Below are positions 1-6,085 of a stretch of DNA of 6,241 nucleotides, one piece after another. The notes under the pieces are model-generated. The model worked only from the letters and a program-made list of their open reading frames with translations, did no database searches and was not told where the DNA came from. Both the position numbers and the translations under genes were made by a program. Position 1 is the first letter of the stretch. Each line of letters opens with the position of its first letter. The stretch lies in assembly GCA_938039305.1 (NCBI GenBank), contig CALHUZ010000536.1, positions 1 to 6,241 on the forward strand, read 5' to 3'. Source of the stretch: an uncultured Saprospiraceae bacterium (lineage in GTDB: Bacteria > Bacteroidota > Bacteroidia > Chitinophagales > Saprospiraceae).

Positions 1-54
1 CTCTCCCAGATATTAGATGCTGGTGATGAATCCGGGTTTTTTTTTATTCCCTAA
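1..54 (+). terminator. Possible intrinsic terminator of a gene entering from the left
   Basis: CCCAGAT (5-11) can pair with ATCCGGG (30-36) with one A-C mismatch. The 18-nt loop is large, and nine T (37-45) follow directly. This resembles a weak plus-strand intrinsic terminator, which would fit a plus-strand gene to the left converging on the TRAP operon. An alternative is that frame 1 (1-54, 17 codons ending GFFFIP and TAA) is the last piece of that gene and the T tract is coding. The fragment is too short to decide. Confidence 0.25.
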
Positions 55-159
55 TTTACTATTTAAATCTCCTGTTCTCGCCTTGTCTCAAGTATAAGAC
101 TTAATTAGTCGTATTCATTTTCATCAATTTTAGATAACAAAGGCTGACGATTCTAACTT
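55..159. other. Non-coding gap downstream of the TRAP operon
   Basis: No minus-strand reading frame starts here and runs off the left edge. The only ATG-led frame (near 118) stops after seven codons. So a substrate-binding-protein gene does not follow dctM within this gap. A short GACT/AGTC hairpin (about 98-110) is too weak to call a terminator for the TRAP operon. Confidence 0.6.
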
Positions 160-1443
160 CTATATAATATCCAATATCTCAGGGAAGAACGCTACGAGCA
201 TCAGAACAAAGATCTGAATAATCAGAAACGGGATCACTCCCCTATATATCTGTGTCGTACTCACTTCGGGAGGCGCCACTCCCTTTAGATAGAATAGTGA
301 AAACCCAAATGGCGGAGTCAGAAAAGAAGTCTGTAGGTTCAGAGCAAGTAGTATACCGATCCATATCAAGTCTATACCATATGCCGTAAAGATCGGAGCC
401 ACCACCGGCACTACGATGAAGATAATCTCGATAAAGTCTATAAAGAAGCCAAGGATAAAGACAACGACCATGATTAGAATCAAAAATGTAGTCGCAGAGA
501 GATCACTTTCTTGAATAAGGTCGACCAAGTACCTATCTCCTTCTAAGCCTCTAAAGACAAGAGCAAATGTGGTTGCGCCTAACAAGATCAAAAAGACCAT
601 ACTGGTTAAGTGAGTCGCTCCTTGCATCACCTCCCTCAGTACTTTCATGGAAAATTTACCTTGAGTGAAGGTGAGTATCGTCGCTCCCATAGCACCAACT
701 GCTGATGCTTCAGTAGGGCTTGCGATACCCGCGAAGATCGAACCTAAGACAGCTATAATCAGTATAAATGGCAAGAGGAATGCAGTGAGTATATCTTTAG
801 TACTGACAGCGTGATCAGGATCATGCTGGATCGGAGGAGCGATACCTGGCCTGATTCGACTGATGACAAACACATACAGTACGTACGCACAGATCAGGAT
901 CAGCCCTGGCAAAAGCGCAGCCTTAAACAAATCACCTACTGATACATTAAGTACACTGCCTAAAAGTACCAACACAACTGACGGAGGTATGATCTGTCCA
1001 AGTGTTCCAGACGAGACTATCGTTCCTGTAGCCAGTTCTACTTGGTAGTTATTTTTCAGCATGACGGGCAGACTGATCAACCCCATCGTGACAACTGTAG
1101 CTCCGACGATACCAGTTGATGCCGCTAACAATGACCCTACTAATATGACTGAGATGCCCAGTCCTCCTTTGGCATTTCCTAGAAGTCGAGACATAGCATG
1201 AAGCATAGATGCGGCTAAGCCTGACTTCTCAAGCATCAGTCCCATATAGATAAATAGCGGCACCGCTAAGAGCACTTGATTCTGCATCGTACCCATGATC
1301 CTCAATGGCAGTAAACTGAAAAAATCTGGAACGAAAAGCAGTCCAAATATCACAGACAATCCACCTAAGACAAATGCAACTTGCACTCCTGATAGAATCA
1401 AGATGAAGATCAATATGAACAATACCAGTGCTATCGACTCCAT
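160..1443 (-). CDS. dctM: TRAP transporter large permease subunit (DctM/FcbT3 type)
   Basis: This is the large integral inner-membrane subunit of a tripartite ATP-independent periplasmic transporter. It carries the transport path and uses an ion gradient to take up solutes, typically organic acids, delivered by a periplasmic binding protein. The 427-residue length is normal for the family, and nearly the whole chain is hydrophobic, with about 11-13 membrane segments. Family signatures visible are GTLGQIIPPS (146-155), SPTEASA (242-248), FIDFIEIIFIVVPV (334-347) and NLQTSFLTPPFGF (369-381). The last two are typical of the mannitol/chloroaromatic (FcbT3) branch rather than the C4-dicarboxylate DctM branch. 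The ATG at 1443-1441 follows the dctQ stop codon with no base between, so translation is almost certainly coupled. The substrate cannot be told from this subunit, and the binding protein that would define it is absent from the window. Confidence 0.95.
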   Translation of the reverse strand: MESIALVLFILIFILILSGVQVAFVLGGLSVIFGLLFVPDFFSLLPLRIMGTMQNQVLLAVPLFIYMGLMLEKSGLAASMLHAMSRLLGNAKGGLGISVILVGSLLAASTGIVGATVVTMGLISLPVMLKNNYQVELATGTIVSSGTLGQIIPPSVVLVLLGSVLNVSVGDLFKAALLPGLILICAYVLYVFVISRIRPGIAPPIQHDPDHAVSTKDILTAFLLPFILIIAVLGSIFAGIASPTEASAVGAMGATILTFTQGKFSMKVLREVMQGATHLTSMVFLILLGATTFALVFRGLEGDRYLVDLIQESDLSATTFLILIMVVVFILGFFIDFIEIIFIVVPVVAPIFTAYGIDLIWIGILLALNLQTSFLTPPFGFSLFYLKGVAPPEVSTTQIYRGVIPFLIIQIFVLMLVAFFPEILDII

Positions 1444-1950
1444 CTACAACTCTTTGGAATAAATAGACTTAATAATCTTTGATACTCCTTGAAGCAAAAG
1501 CAAGAAAAAACCAATTGTAATAAATGATTTGATCACATATCGAGCTGGAAGACCATTCGGTTGTGATGATGATTCTCTGAATGAAAAGGAGTTCGCCATA
1601 TAGTCCCATCCATAATAAATAACAACCAGAGACCATGGTATTAGAAAAAGTAAAACACCAAATAGATTAACGGCGCTCTTCAGGTGTGAAGGAAACCGCT
1701 CATAGAACACATCTACTCGGACATGCTTGTCATGCAAGAAAGTATAAGACGCCCCTACTAAAAATATGATAGCGAATAAGTGCCATTCTAATTCTACCAT
1801 CCAGTTGTACGTGATGCTCCACACATAGCGCAGAAGTACATCTATACAGATCAGGATCATTAAGATTGTAGTGAGCCATGCAGTAGATCTACCTAATCTA
1901 TCGATGAGCATATCGACATACTTAGAAAAAACTAATAGCACACTTTTCAT
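1444..1950 (-). CDS. dctQ: TRAP transporter small permease subunit (DctQ/FcbT2 type)
   Basis: This is the small membrane subunit of the same TRAP transporter; it forms the membrane complex with DctM and helps dock the binding protein. The 168 residues contain four hydrophobic segments, at roughly 22-42, 53-71, 92-114 and 138-157. Conserved small-subunit sequence is visible: the ELEWHLFA stretch (53-60), the DKHVRVDVFYERF region (74-86) and GLPARYVIKS (133-142). These match the mannitol/chloroaromatic (FcbT2) type, in agreement with the downstream large subunit. The gene begins 21 bases after the exonuclease stop, with no clear Shine-Dalgarno sequence, and its TAG is immediately followed by the dctM ATG. 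It is therefore very likely co-transcribed with both neighbours. Confidence 0.93.
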   Translation of the reverse strand: MKSVLLVFSKYVDMLIDRLGRSTAWLTTILMILICIDVLLRYVWSITYNWMVELEWHLFAIIFLVGASYTFLHDKHVRVDVFYERFPSHLKSAVNLFGVLLFLIPWSLVVIYYGWDYMANSFSFRESSSQPNGLPARYVIKSFITIGFFLLLLQGVSKIIKSIYSKEL

Positions 1951-1971
1951 AATCCGCTATTTAATAATTTT

Positions 1972-2529
1972 CTATGTCTTTGGATAGTAAAGATCCCAGT
2001 CTTCGAGGTATTTTATAAAAACCTTAGCCAGATTCTCTGCATCACTGATCGCTCTGTGGTGCAGTCCAGTAAAATCAAAACCTTCAGTATTAACTGTGGC
2101 TTTTAGTCCTCTTGCGTGCTTGAGCTTCTTGAGGTTACGATAGGCTTTTTTAAGATCGACGAATTGTTCTGTGAACTCATGATCTACCTTATGAAGCTTA
2201 CAATCGTTAGCCAATAACATCTTGTCATCTGCGCCCCAAGAAAGCAGGATGTATTCATCATCGTACATCTCGCCCCAGTTCATAAAGTCCTCTACTACCC
2301 TTCCAAATGTCTGGGCTGCATCTACATTCTCTTGGGTGATAGAAGTTAACTTTTTGCAAAATCCACTCAGATGAGGATTCACAGTTGGCTTTACAAATTG
2401 CGAAAAAGTACTATTCACATCTCCAAACCGATCTACCATTACCGCGCCTATCTCAATCACTTCAGTGATACCTTTAGGTGGTCTGCCGCGCCAGCAGGTG
2501 GCTTCAAGATCGTATATGATGTATCTCAA
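1972..2529 (-). CDS. DEDDh 3'-5' exonuclease, ERI-1/KapD-like
   Basis: This is a predicted Mg-dependent 3'-to-5' exonuclease acting on RNA or DNA ends in the cytoplasm. The DEDDh catalytic set is visible: D7 and E9 in YDLEATC (motif I), the aspartates D101/D102 of SWGADD (motif II), and H158 with D163 in HHRAISDAEN (motif III). The GFCKKLTSITQENVD stretch (56-70) is characteristic of the ERI-1/KapD-like group rather than DnaQ or oligoribonuclease. The 185-residue length is that of a stand-alone domain. The start is TTG at 2529-2527. It is preferred because it places the first strand (RYIIYDLEATC) at the usual distance from the N-terminus, and the frame upstream has no ATG or GTG before an in-frame TAG. 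The gene lies 121 bases after the acyltransferase and 21 bases before dctQ. Its natural substrate is unknown, and a role linked to the transporter is not implied by sequence. Confidence 0.88.
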   Translation of the reverse strand: MRYIIYDLEATCWRGRPPKGITEVIEIGAVMVDRFGDVNSTFSQFVKPTVNPHLSGFCKKLTSITQENVDAAQTFGRVVEDFMNWGEMYDDEYILLSWGADDKMLLANDCKLHKVDHEFTEQFVDLKKAYRNLKKLKHARGLKATVNTEGFDFTGLHHRAISDAENLAKVFIKYLEDWDLYYPKT

Positions 2530-2650
2530 TCGAAAGGTATCTTTTAAGGAAAATAACAGAATATACTCTTCATGAGCCTCCTTATACTTTCGTAAATATA
2601 ACTATATCATCGTTAAAACTAATTCACTTAACCTTTGGAGCTATTGAAGT
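2530..2650 (-). promoter_or_regulatory. Intergenic leader before exonuclease-TRAP operon
   Basis: The 121 bases between the acyltransferase stop and the TTG start could hold a promoter for the three-gene unit. The best match to the Bacteroidota TAnnTTTG element on the minus strand is TATATTTA (about 2593-2600), one base off, without a convincing upstream TTG. A minus-strand AAGGAGG followed after only three bases by an ATG opens a nine-codon frame (2544-2573) that ends 14 bases before the TTG. I do not consider that frame a gene. No hairpin followed by a T tract is seen, so read-through from the acyltransferase gene is possible. Confidence 0.25.
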
Positions 2651-4339
2651 CTAATAAAGTGTTCTCCTAAGTTTGATCGGCAGCATATTAGCCACAGAGA
2701 CAAGGCGATCTAATTTATATCCATATAGTCTGTTGTGATAGAAGTACAACAACTTTAAGTCTTCACAGATCACATTGCCTTTCTTTAGACCTATCGGCAT
2801 ATAGAAGTGATAAGAGTTTAAGTGCTTGATAGCATCTTTAACCAGTTCTTCAGGTGACATCTGATCTACCTCCTGACTTAACTTCAGCGACCCCATGCTT
2901 GCTAACTCTCTAAGTCTCGTCTGCATCTTTTCTATCTGTGCATAAAGATCCAACTCAGGTATATTAAGATAATCATCTGGAAGAGCGAGCAGCGCAAACA
3001 AGTCAAGGTTAGGATATTGCTTCTCAAATATTTGAAAAGTTGTAAATGCTGCTACATGGCTTGTCAGAACCACATTTTCGTGCAGATAGCTTTTGACTAA
3101 CTCGTCAGCGAGGTATCTGCTATATACTCTATTACGTTGAAGATCTTTGTTCAACTCTCCACTTGATCTAAAATAATCACGGATGTCGATCACTCTACCA
3201 TCCTTGATACTTCTGCCCTCCTTATCTAGCTTATTACCAAAAATATCTATTGGATGTCCAAAGGACATAGTGACCTCAGATCCTCTCGTCCACAATCTTC
3301 TGAATAGTCTCGTGTTCTTCATCGTAACACGCTTCTTCTTCAATCTGTCTATATAGTTCTCTTTACCGGTCTTTCGCAAATGCTGATCGATCAAACTTCT
3401 CGCCTCTAATACAAAGTGATAGCTAATGACTAATGGAACAATTATAATCTTGCGATCTATATTGCGCATATAGAACTCATTCTGACTATCTATGATGGTA
3501 TTCATCAAGCCATATTTGAGTTCACCTTCTATCGCTCCATTTCGAGATCGGGTGCCTCCTGGGAAGAATATACTATTCAATCCTTCTTGAATACCTACTG
3601 TTGAAAACTGAACTAAGGTCTTGCGATATATAGGGTTGCGCTTTCTTCGATCTATCTTGTATGTACCTATCCGACTCATAAAGTAGGCGAACAGTTCTTG
3701 ATCATAAAGATTCAACCCGGCACCATATGAAAAGAATGGCAGCCCAGTAAGCATGTCCATAGAATAACCAACTGCCAAAGAATCAAGATTACTAAAGTGT
3801 GTAGGCAAAACCAGAACAGTACCTTTATCAAATAGCTCTCTTATATCGTCGAGTGGGCCGTCTATCTTTATTCTTTCTAAGACTGACTCTTTACCTCCCC
3901 AGAAGAAACCTTGGCCTTTCGACTTGAAAGGATTCAGCAATAGTTTAAAAAGGAATGTTGTCACTTTACGAACGAAGCGAAAAGTCTTTGGCTTAAAGTC
4001 ACCTACAATCTCCTCAGCATATCTATTGACTATCTTAGTTAGGACTTCAAGATGCACATCAGAACTGACTACATCTTCGCGCATGGTATCGCTCAGCTCA
4101 GACTCTATCTTCTTCCAGTAACCATACTCTTTAGGTGGATCCACTTTTAATGGATCCGTCTTCGTCCTCAGTTTCTCGCCGTAGACTGTCTGATTCAAAA
4201 AGCTTACTAACTCAGGATCATCCTTAAGTGCTTCGATAGTCTCCTTCGCGAGCTTCTTAACCACGCGCTGTCGATCACTATGGAATATGGCTATAGGCCA
4301 GTCTTCAATCTTAGGTATGAGATGAGAAAATACTTTCAT
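2651..4339 (-). CDS. PlsB-like glycerophosphate acyltransferase
   Basis: This is a predicted membrane-associated acyltransferase of the PlsC/PlsB superfamily, transferring a fatty acyl group to glycerol-3-phosphate or a related acceptor in phospholipid synthesis. The four family motifs are present in order: HFSNLD (H181-D186, the catalytic HX4D), GTYKIDRR (225-232), FPGGTRSR (259-266) and VPLVISY (301-307). The well-spaced GTY..DRR motif and long flanks resemble PlsB/GNPAT-type sn-1 acyltransferases more than short PlsC enzymes. At 562 residues it is shorter than E. coli PlsB (about 800) and much longer than PlsC (about 250). The region from about 400 to 562 is largely helical-looking and has no motif I recognise. 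Motif III has Gly261 where Glu is usual. The start MKVFSHLIPK lies 80 bases after engB, with a TATCTTTG element close upstream. The substrate, and whether it acts at sn-1 or sn-2, is inference. Confidence 0.85.
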   Translation of the reverse strand: MKVFSHLIPKIEDWPIAIFHSDRQRVVKKLAKETIEALKDDPELVSFLNQTVYGEKLRTKTDPLKVDPPKEYGYWKKIESELSDTMREDVVSSDVHLEVLTKIVNRYAEEIVGDFKPKTFRFVRKVTTFLFKLLLNPFKSKGQGFFWGGKESVLERIKIDGPLDDIRELFDKGTVLVLPTHFSNLDSLAVGYSMDMLTGLPFFSYGAGLNLYDQELFAYFMSRIGTYKIDRRKRNPIYRKTLVQFSTVGIQEGLNSIFFPGGTRSRNGAIEGELKYGLMNTIIDSQNEFYMRNIDRKIIIVPLVISYHFVLEARSLIDQHLRKTGKENYIDRLKKKRVTMKNTRLFRRLWTRGSEVTMSFGHPIDIFGNKLDKEGRSIKDGRVIDIRDYFRSSGELNKDLQRNRVYSRYLADELVKSYLHENVVLTSHVAAFTTFQIFEKQYPNLDLFALLALPDDYLNIPELDLYAQIEKMQTRLRELASMGSLKLSQEVDQMSPEELVKDAIKHLNSYHFYMPIGLKKGNVICEDLKLLYFYHNRLYGYKLDRLVSVANMLPIKLRRTLY

Positions 4340-4350
4340 AAGCAGCGCGG

Positions 4351-4358
4351 CAAAGATA
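4351..4358 (-). promoter_or_regulatory. Bacteroidota-type -7 promoter element before acyltransferase gene
   Basis: On the minus strand this reads TATCTTTG, an exact match to the Bacteroidota -7 consensus TAnnTTTG. It ends 11 bases before the ATG at 4339, implying a very short leader. No clear -33 TTG is found at 17-20 bases upstream, and an eight-base motif with two free positions can occur by chance. It would give the acyltransferase its own transcription start, independent of engB. Confidence 0.35.
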
Positions 4359-4419
4359 TACTTCTTGGTTTCACATTTATATATATACCTGTTTTCTTAA
4401 CTAAGATCCCCAGCACCGT

Positions 4420-5055
4420 CTATTCAGTTTCTGGTTCAGCGTACTCCCCTGCTACATAGTTGATGTAGTCAAGGACATCTTCAGCACCAGTTCTTCCTGC
4501 GGCAGACGTGATGAAGTGATTAGGCTCCTCGTGAAACATATCATTCATGGTCTTTAAAAAGACACCAGTATTAGTCTCTATCTCTTTAGGCTTGAGCTTA
4601 TCTGCTTTAGTGAAGATGATACTAAAAGCAATCCCCTGATCTCCTAACCACTTAATGTGCTCCAAATCAGACTGCTGAGGTGACACCCTACTATCTATTA
4701 ATAAAAAGACAGTGATCAAATTAGGTCGCTGCTTGAGGTAATTCTCAATCATGACAGTGAATTTTGCCCTCTTCTTTTTGCTCAGCTTGGCATATCCATA
4801 TCCAGGTAAATCTGCCAGAATCCAATTGTCATCTACTTCAAATAAATTGATCAACTGTGTTTTCCCAGGTGTACCGGATGTCTTAGCTAACTTCTTTCGA
4901 TCACACAAGTAATTGATAAGTGAAGACTTCCCTACGTTCGATCTTCCTATGAATGCGAACTCCGGAAGCTCAGATGCTGGACAAAACGACACCTTCGGAA
5001 AACTTCCCAAAAAAGTAATCGAATCTATCCCGTGGTTTGGTACGCTATTTGTCAT
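4420..5055 (-). CDS. engB: Ribosome biogenesis GTPase YihA/YsxC (EngB)
   Basis: This is an essential-type cytoplasmic GTPase of the TrmE-Era-EngA-YihA-Septin (TEES) group that takes part in maturation of the large (50S) ribosomal subunit. All G motifs are intact: G1 GRSNVGKSS (37-45), G2 around GTPGKTQ (61-67), G3 DLPGYGYA (82-89, DxxG), G4 TKAD (149-152) and G5 TSA (183-185). The 211-residue length equals that of other members (about 195-210). The ATG at 5055-5053 gives the usual short N-terminal segment before the strand ending in FIGRS. It is the first large gene of the leftward set, 80 bases before the acyltransferase gene. It lies 89 bases beyond the end of a small candidate ORF, with a strong hairpin terminator around that ORF's stop, so it probably has its own promoter in 5056-5130. 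Confidence 0.96.
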   Translation of the reverse strand: MTNSVPNHGIDSITFLGSFPKVSFCPASELPEFAFIGRSNVGKSSLINYLCDRKKLAKTSGTPGKTQLINLFEVDDNWILADLPGYGYAKLSKKKRAKFTVMIENYLKQRPNLITVFLLIDSRVSPQQSDLEHIKWLGDQGIAFSIIFTKADKLKPKEIETNTGVFLKTMNDMFHEEPNHFITSAAGRTGAEDVLDYINYVAGEYAEPETE

Positions 5056-5092
5056 ACATGCTTATGTTAAAACAATACAATAAGAAGTGTTG

Positions 5093-5118
5093 CAATAATA
5101 GTTTTAAAACTGCTGCAA
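5093..5118 (-). promoter_or_regulatory. Possible engB promoter with embedded palindrome
   Basis: On the minus strand TTG (5118-5116), a 15-base spacer and TATTATTG (5100-5093) resemble the Bacteroidota TTG / TAnnTTTG promoter with one mismatch in the -7 element and a slightly short spacer. The spacer is mostly the perfect 12-base palindrome AGTTTTAAAACT (5100-5111), which could be a repressor site or simply AT-rich promoter DNA. A start near 5088 would give a leader of about 30 bases. Confidence 0.25.
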
Positions 5119-5133
5119 CTGTTAAAACCTTCC

Positions 5134-5166
5134 GCAAAAAGCGTCAATTACATTGACGCTTTTTGC
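5134..5166. terminator. Strong bidirectional intrinsic terminator hairpin
   Basis: GCAAAAAGCGTCAAT (5134-5148) and its exact reverse complement (5152-5166) enclose a three-base TAC loop, giving a 15-bp perfect stem. The GC-rich core GCGTCAAT/ATTGACGC is flanked by five A on one side and five T on the other, so a transcript from either direction would form a hairpin ending in a U run. It lies between two divergent genes, where no terminator is expected unless something is transcribed inside the gap. The stop codons of two opposed small ORFs fall inside it. Confidence 0.85.
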
Positions 5167-5239
5167 ATTTTGGGTCCTTTGAGACGCTCCAGCCCTTCTT
5201 AAAATTATCTAAGACGTACTTGTTTTCTGATTGAGCCAT
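5144..5239 (-). CDS. Candidate small protein, 31 aa, with stop inside terminator
   Basis: An ATG at 5239-5237 opens a 31-codon frame ending in TGA (5146-5144) within the terminator hairpin. The protein begins MAQSENKYVLDNF, continues KKGWSVSKDPKC (14-25) and ends KKRQCN. It is basic and soluble-looking, with one Trp and two cysteines (25 and 30) in a CKKRQC tail, and has no signal peptide or membrane segment. I do not recognise the family. In support: a start codon, a plausible amino-acid mix, and a strong terminator exactly at its end that the neighbouring divergent genes do not explain. Against: 31 open codons can arise by chance, the last codons are partly dictated by the palindrome, and the only upstream promoter-like match (TAAACTTG, just before 5250, one mismatch) lies close to the start. 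It could also be a small RNA gene with the same terminator. Confidence 0.35.
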   Translation of the reverse strand: MAQSENKYVLDNFKKGWSVSKDPKCKKRQCN

Positions 5240-5263
5240 TTATCTTGAGCTTTTATCAAGTTT

Positions 5264-6085
5264 ATGAATTCTGTCATCTCTAAGATTCTATTGCTTCTAT
5301 TAGTCTGTAGCATATGCTTCATGGCTCAAGCACAGACCTTTCAGCATATCGAACATGCTCGACAGATAGCCACTTCTGATAATTCGCCAGTCCTGTGGGG
5401 CGCCACCGCTCAATATGCTAATCCAGCAGCTACTGCCCATAACCTTGATGGTTGGGATTTCACAACAGCCATGAGTAGTAGATATAGTACTGATATCCTT
5501 GCAGGAAGCGCAGCATTGGCCAAGAGCTTTAATAATTCAGCCATCGGCTTGTTAGTCGGAAGCTATGGTATCGATGGATTTAAAGAGAACCAGCTGTCGC
5601 TTAGCTTTGCAAGAAGTATTGGAAAGCACGCCTACCTTGGTATTCAAGCCAATGCCTATCAGATCCAGATAGAAGGCTTTGGCCAATCCAATATTGCCGA
5701 TCTTACCTTAGGCTACTGGCAATTAATTGATGAAAAGATCATCATATCTGCGTCTATCAAAAACCCAGCGCAGTTGACTAATGATGATCGGCGTATCTCA
5801 GGAAAAGCAGACATAGGTCTTGGATACATCATCTCAGATAAGCTTGAGATATTTACGTCAGTGGACAAATCATGGGACTCAGGCTGGTCAGTGCGCCCTG
5901 GTTTCAGATATGCACCCCATCAAGTGTTACGGATATTCTTTTCTACAGATACGTCTCCTTCAGCCATAAGCTTGGGGCTCGGCTTACAACTTAACACTGG
6001 TCTCACTGCCGATCTTGGCATCAACACTCATCCGATATTGGGAAATTCTTTAGCCCTTAGTCTTGGCTACCTCATCCAGAAGTAG
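5264..6085 (+). CDS. Exported PorV/PorQ-like outer-membrane beta-barrel protein
   Basis: This is a predicted outer-membrane beta-barrel protein of 273 residues. Residues 1-23 form a Sec signal peptide: a lysine at 7, a long hydrophobic core, and an AQA-Q cleavage site after A23. The mature part opens with a segment containing NPAAT (53-57), like the NPA of PorV/PorQ and UPF0164/FadL-like proteins. It is followed by regularly alternating strands with glycine/aromatic turns (for example 92-103, 123-134, 181-201, 233-254), ending in LALSLGYLIQK. The overall pattern is that of the PorV/PorQ-like group, some of which serve the type IX secretion system, but at 273 residues it is shorter than PorV or PorQ. 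I cannot assign that role. ATG at 5264 is chosen because it directly precedes the signal peptide. No convincing TAnnTTTG promoter is seen upstream. The gene stands alone, divergent from engB and convergent with a gene at the right edge. Confidence 0.75.
   Translation: MNSVISKILLLLLVCSICFMAQAQTFQHIEHARQIATSDNSPVLWGATAQYANPAATAHNLDGWDFTTAMSSRYSTDILAGSAALAKSFNNSAIGLLVGSYGIDGFKENQLSLSFARSIGKHAYLGIQANAYQIQIEGFGQSNIADLTLGYWQLIDEKIIISASIKNPAQLTNDDRRISGKADIGLGYIISDKLEIFTSVDKSWDSGWSVRPGFRYAPHQVLRIFFSTDTSPSAISLGLGLQLNTGLTADLGINTHPILGNSLALSLGYLIQK

Noticed and set aside
1..54. Plus-strand open frame of 17 codons at the left edge as the end of a gene
   Set aside because: It is too short to judge and includes nine consecutive T that better fit a terminator tail; kept only as an alternative reading.
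863..1048. 61-codon plus-strand ORF inside dctM
   Set aside because: It lies entirely antisense to strongly conserved TRAP permease sequence, and its translation (rich in Ser/Thr/Pro) shows no domain; it is a shadow frame.
2590..2650. GTTAA/TTAAC inverted repeat (about 2612-2632) as a terminator for the acyltransferase gene
   Set aside because: It has only a 5-bp AT-rich stem with an 11-base loop and no following T tract on the minus strand.
3924..4121. 65-codon plus-strand ORF inside the acyltransferase gene
   Set aside because: It is antisense to a well-supported gene, with a Ser/Thr/Arg-rich translation and no recognisable features; it is a shadow frame.
5244..5260. CTTGA/TCAAG inverted repeat just upstream of the barrel gene as an operator or RNA switch
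   Set aside because: A five-base stem with a seven-base loop is expected often by chance, and no larger structure extends from it.
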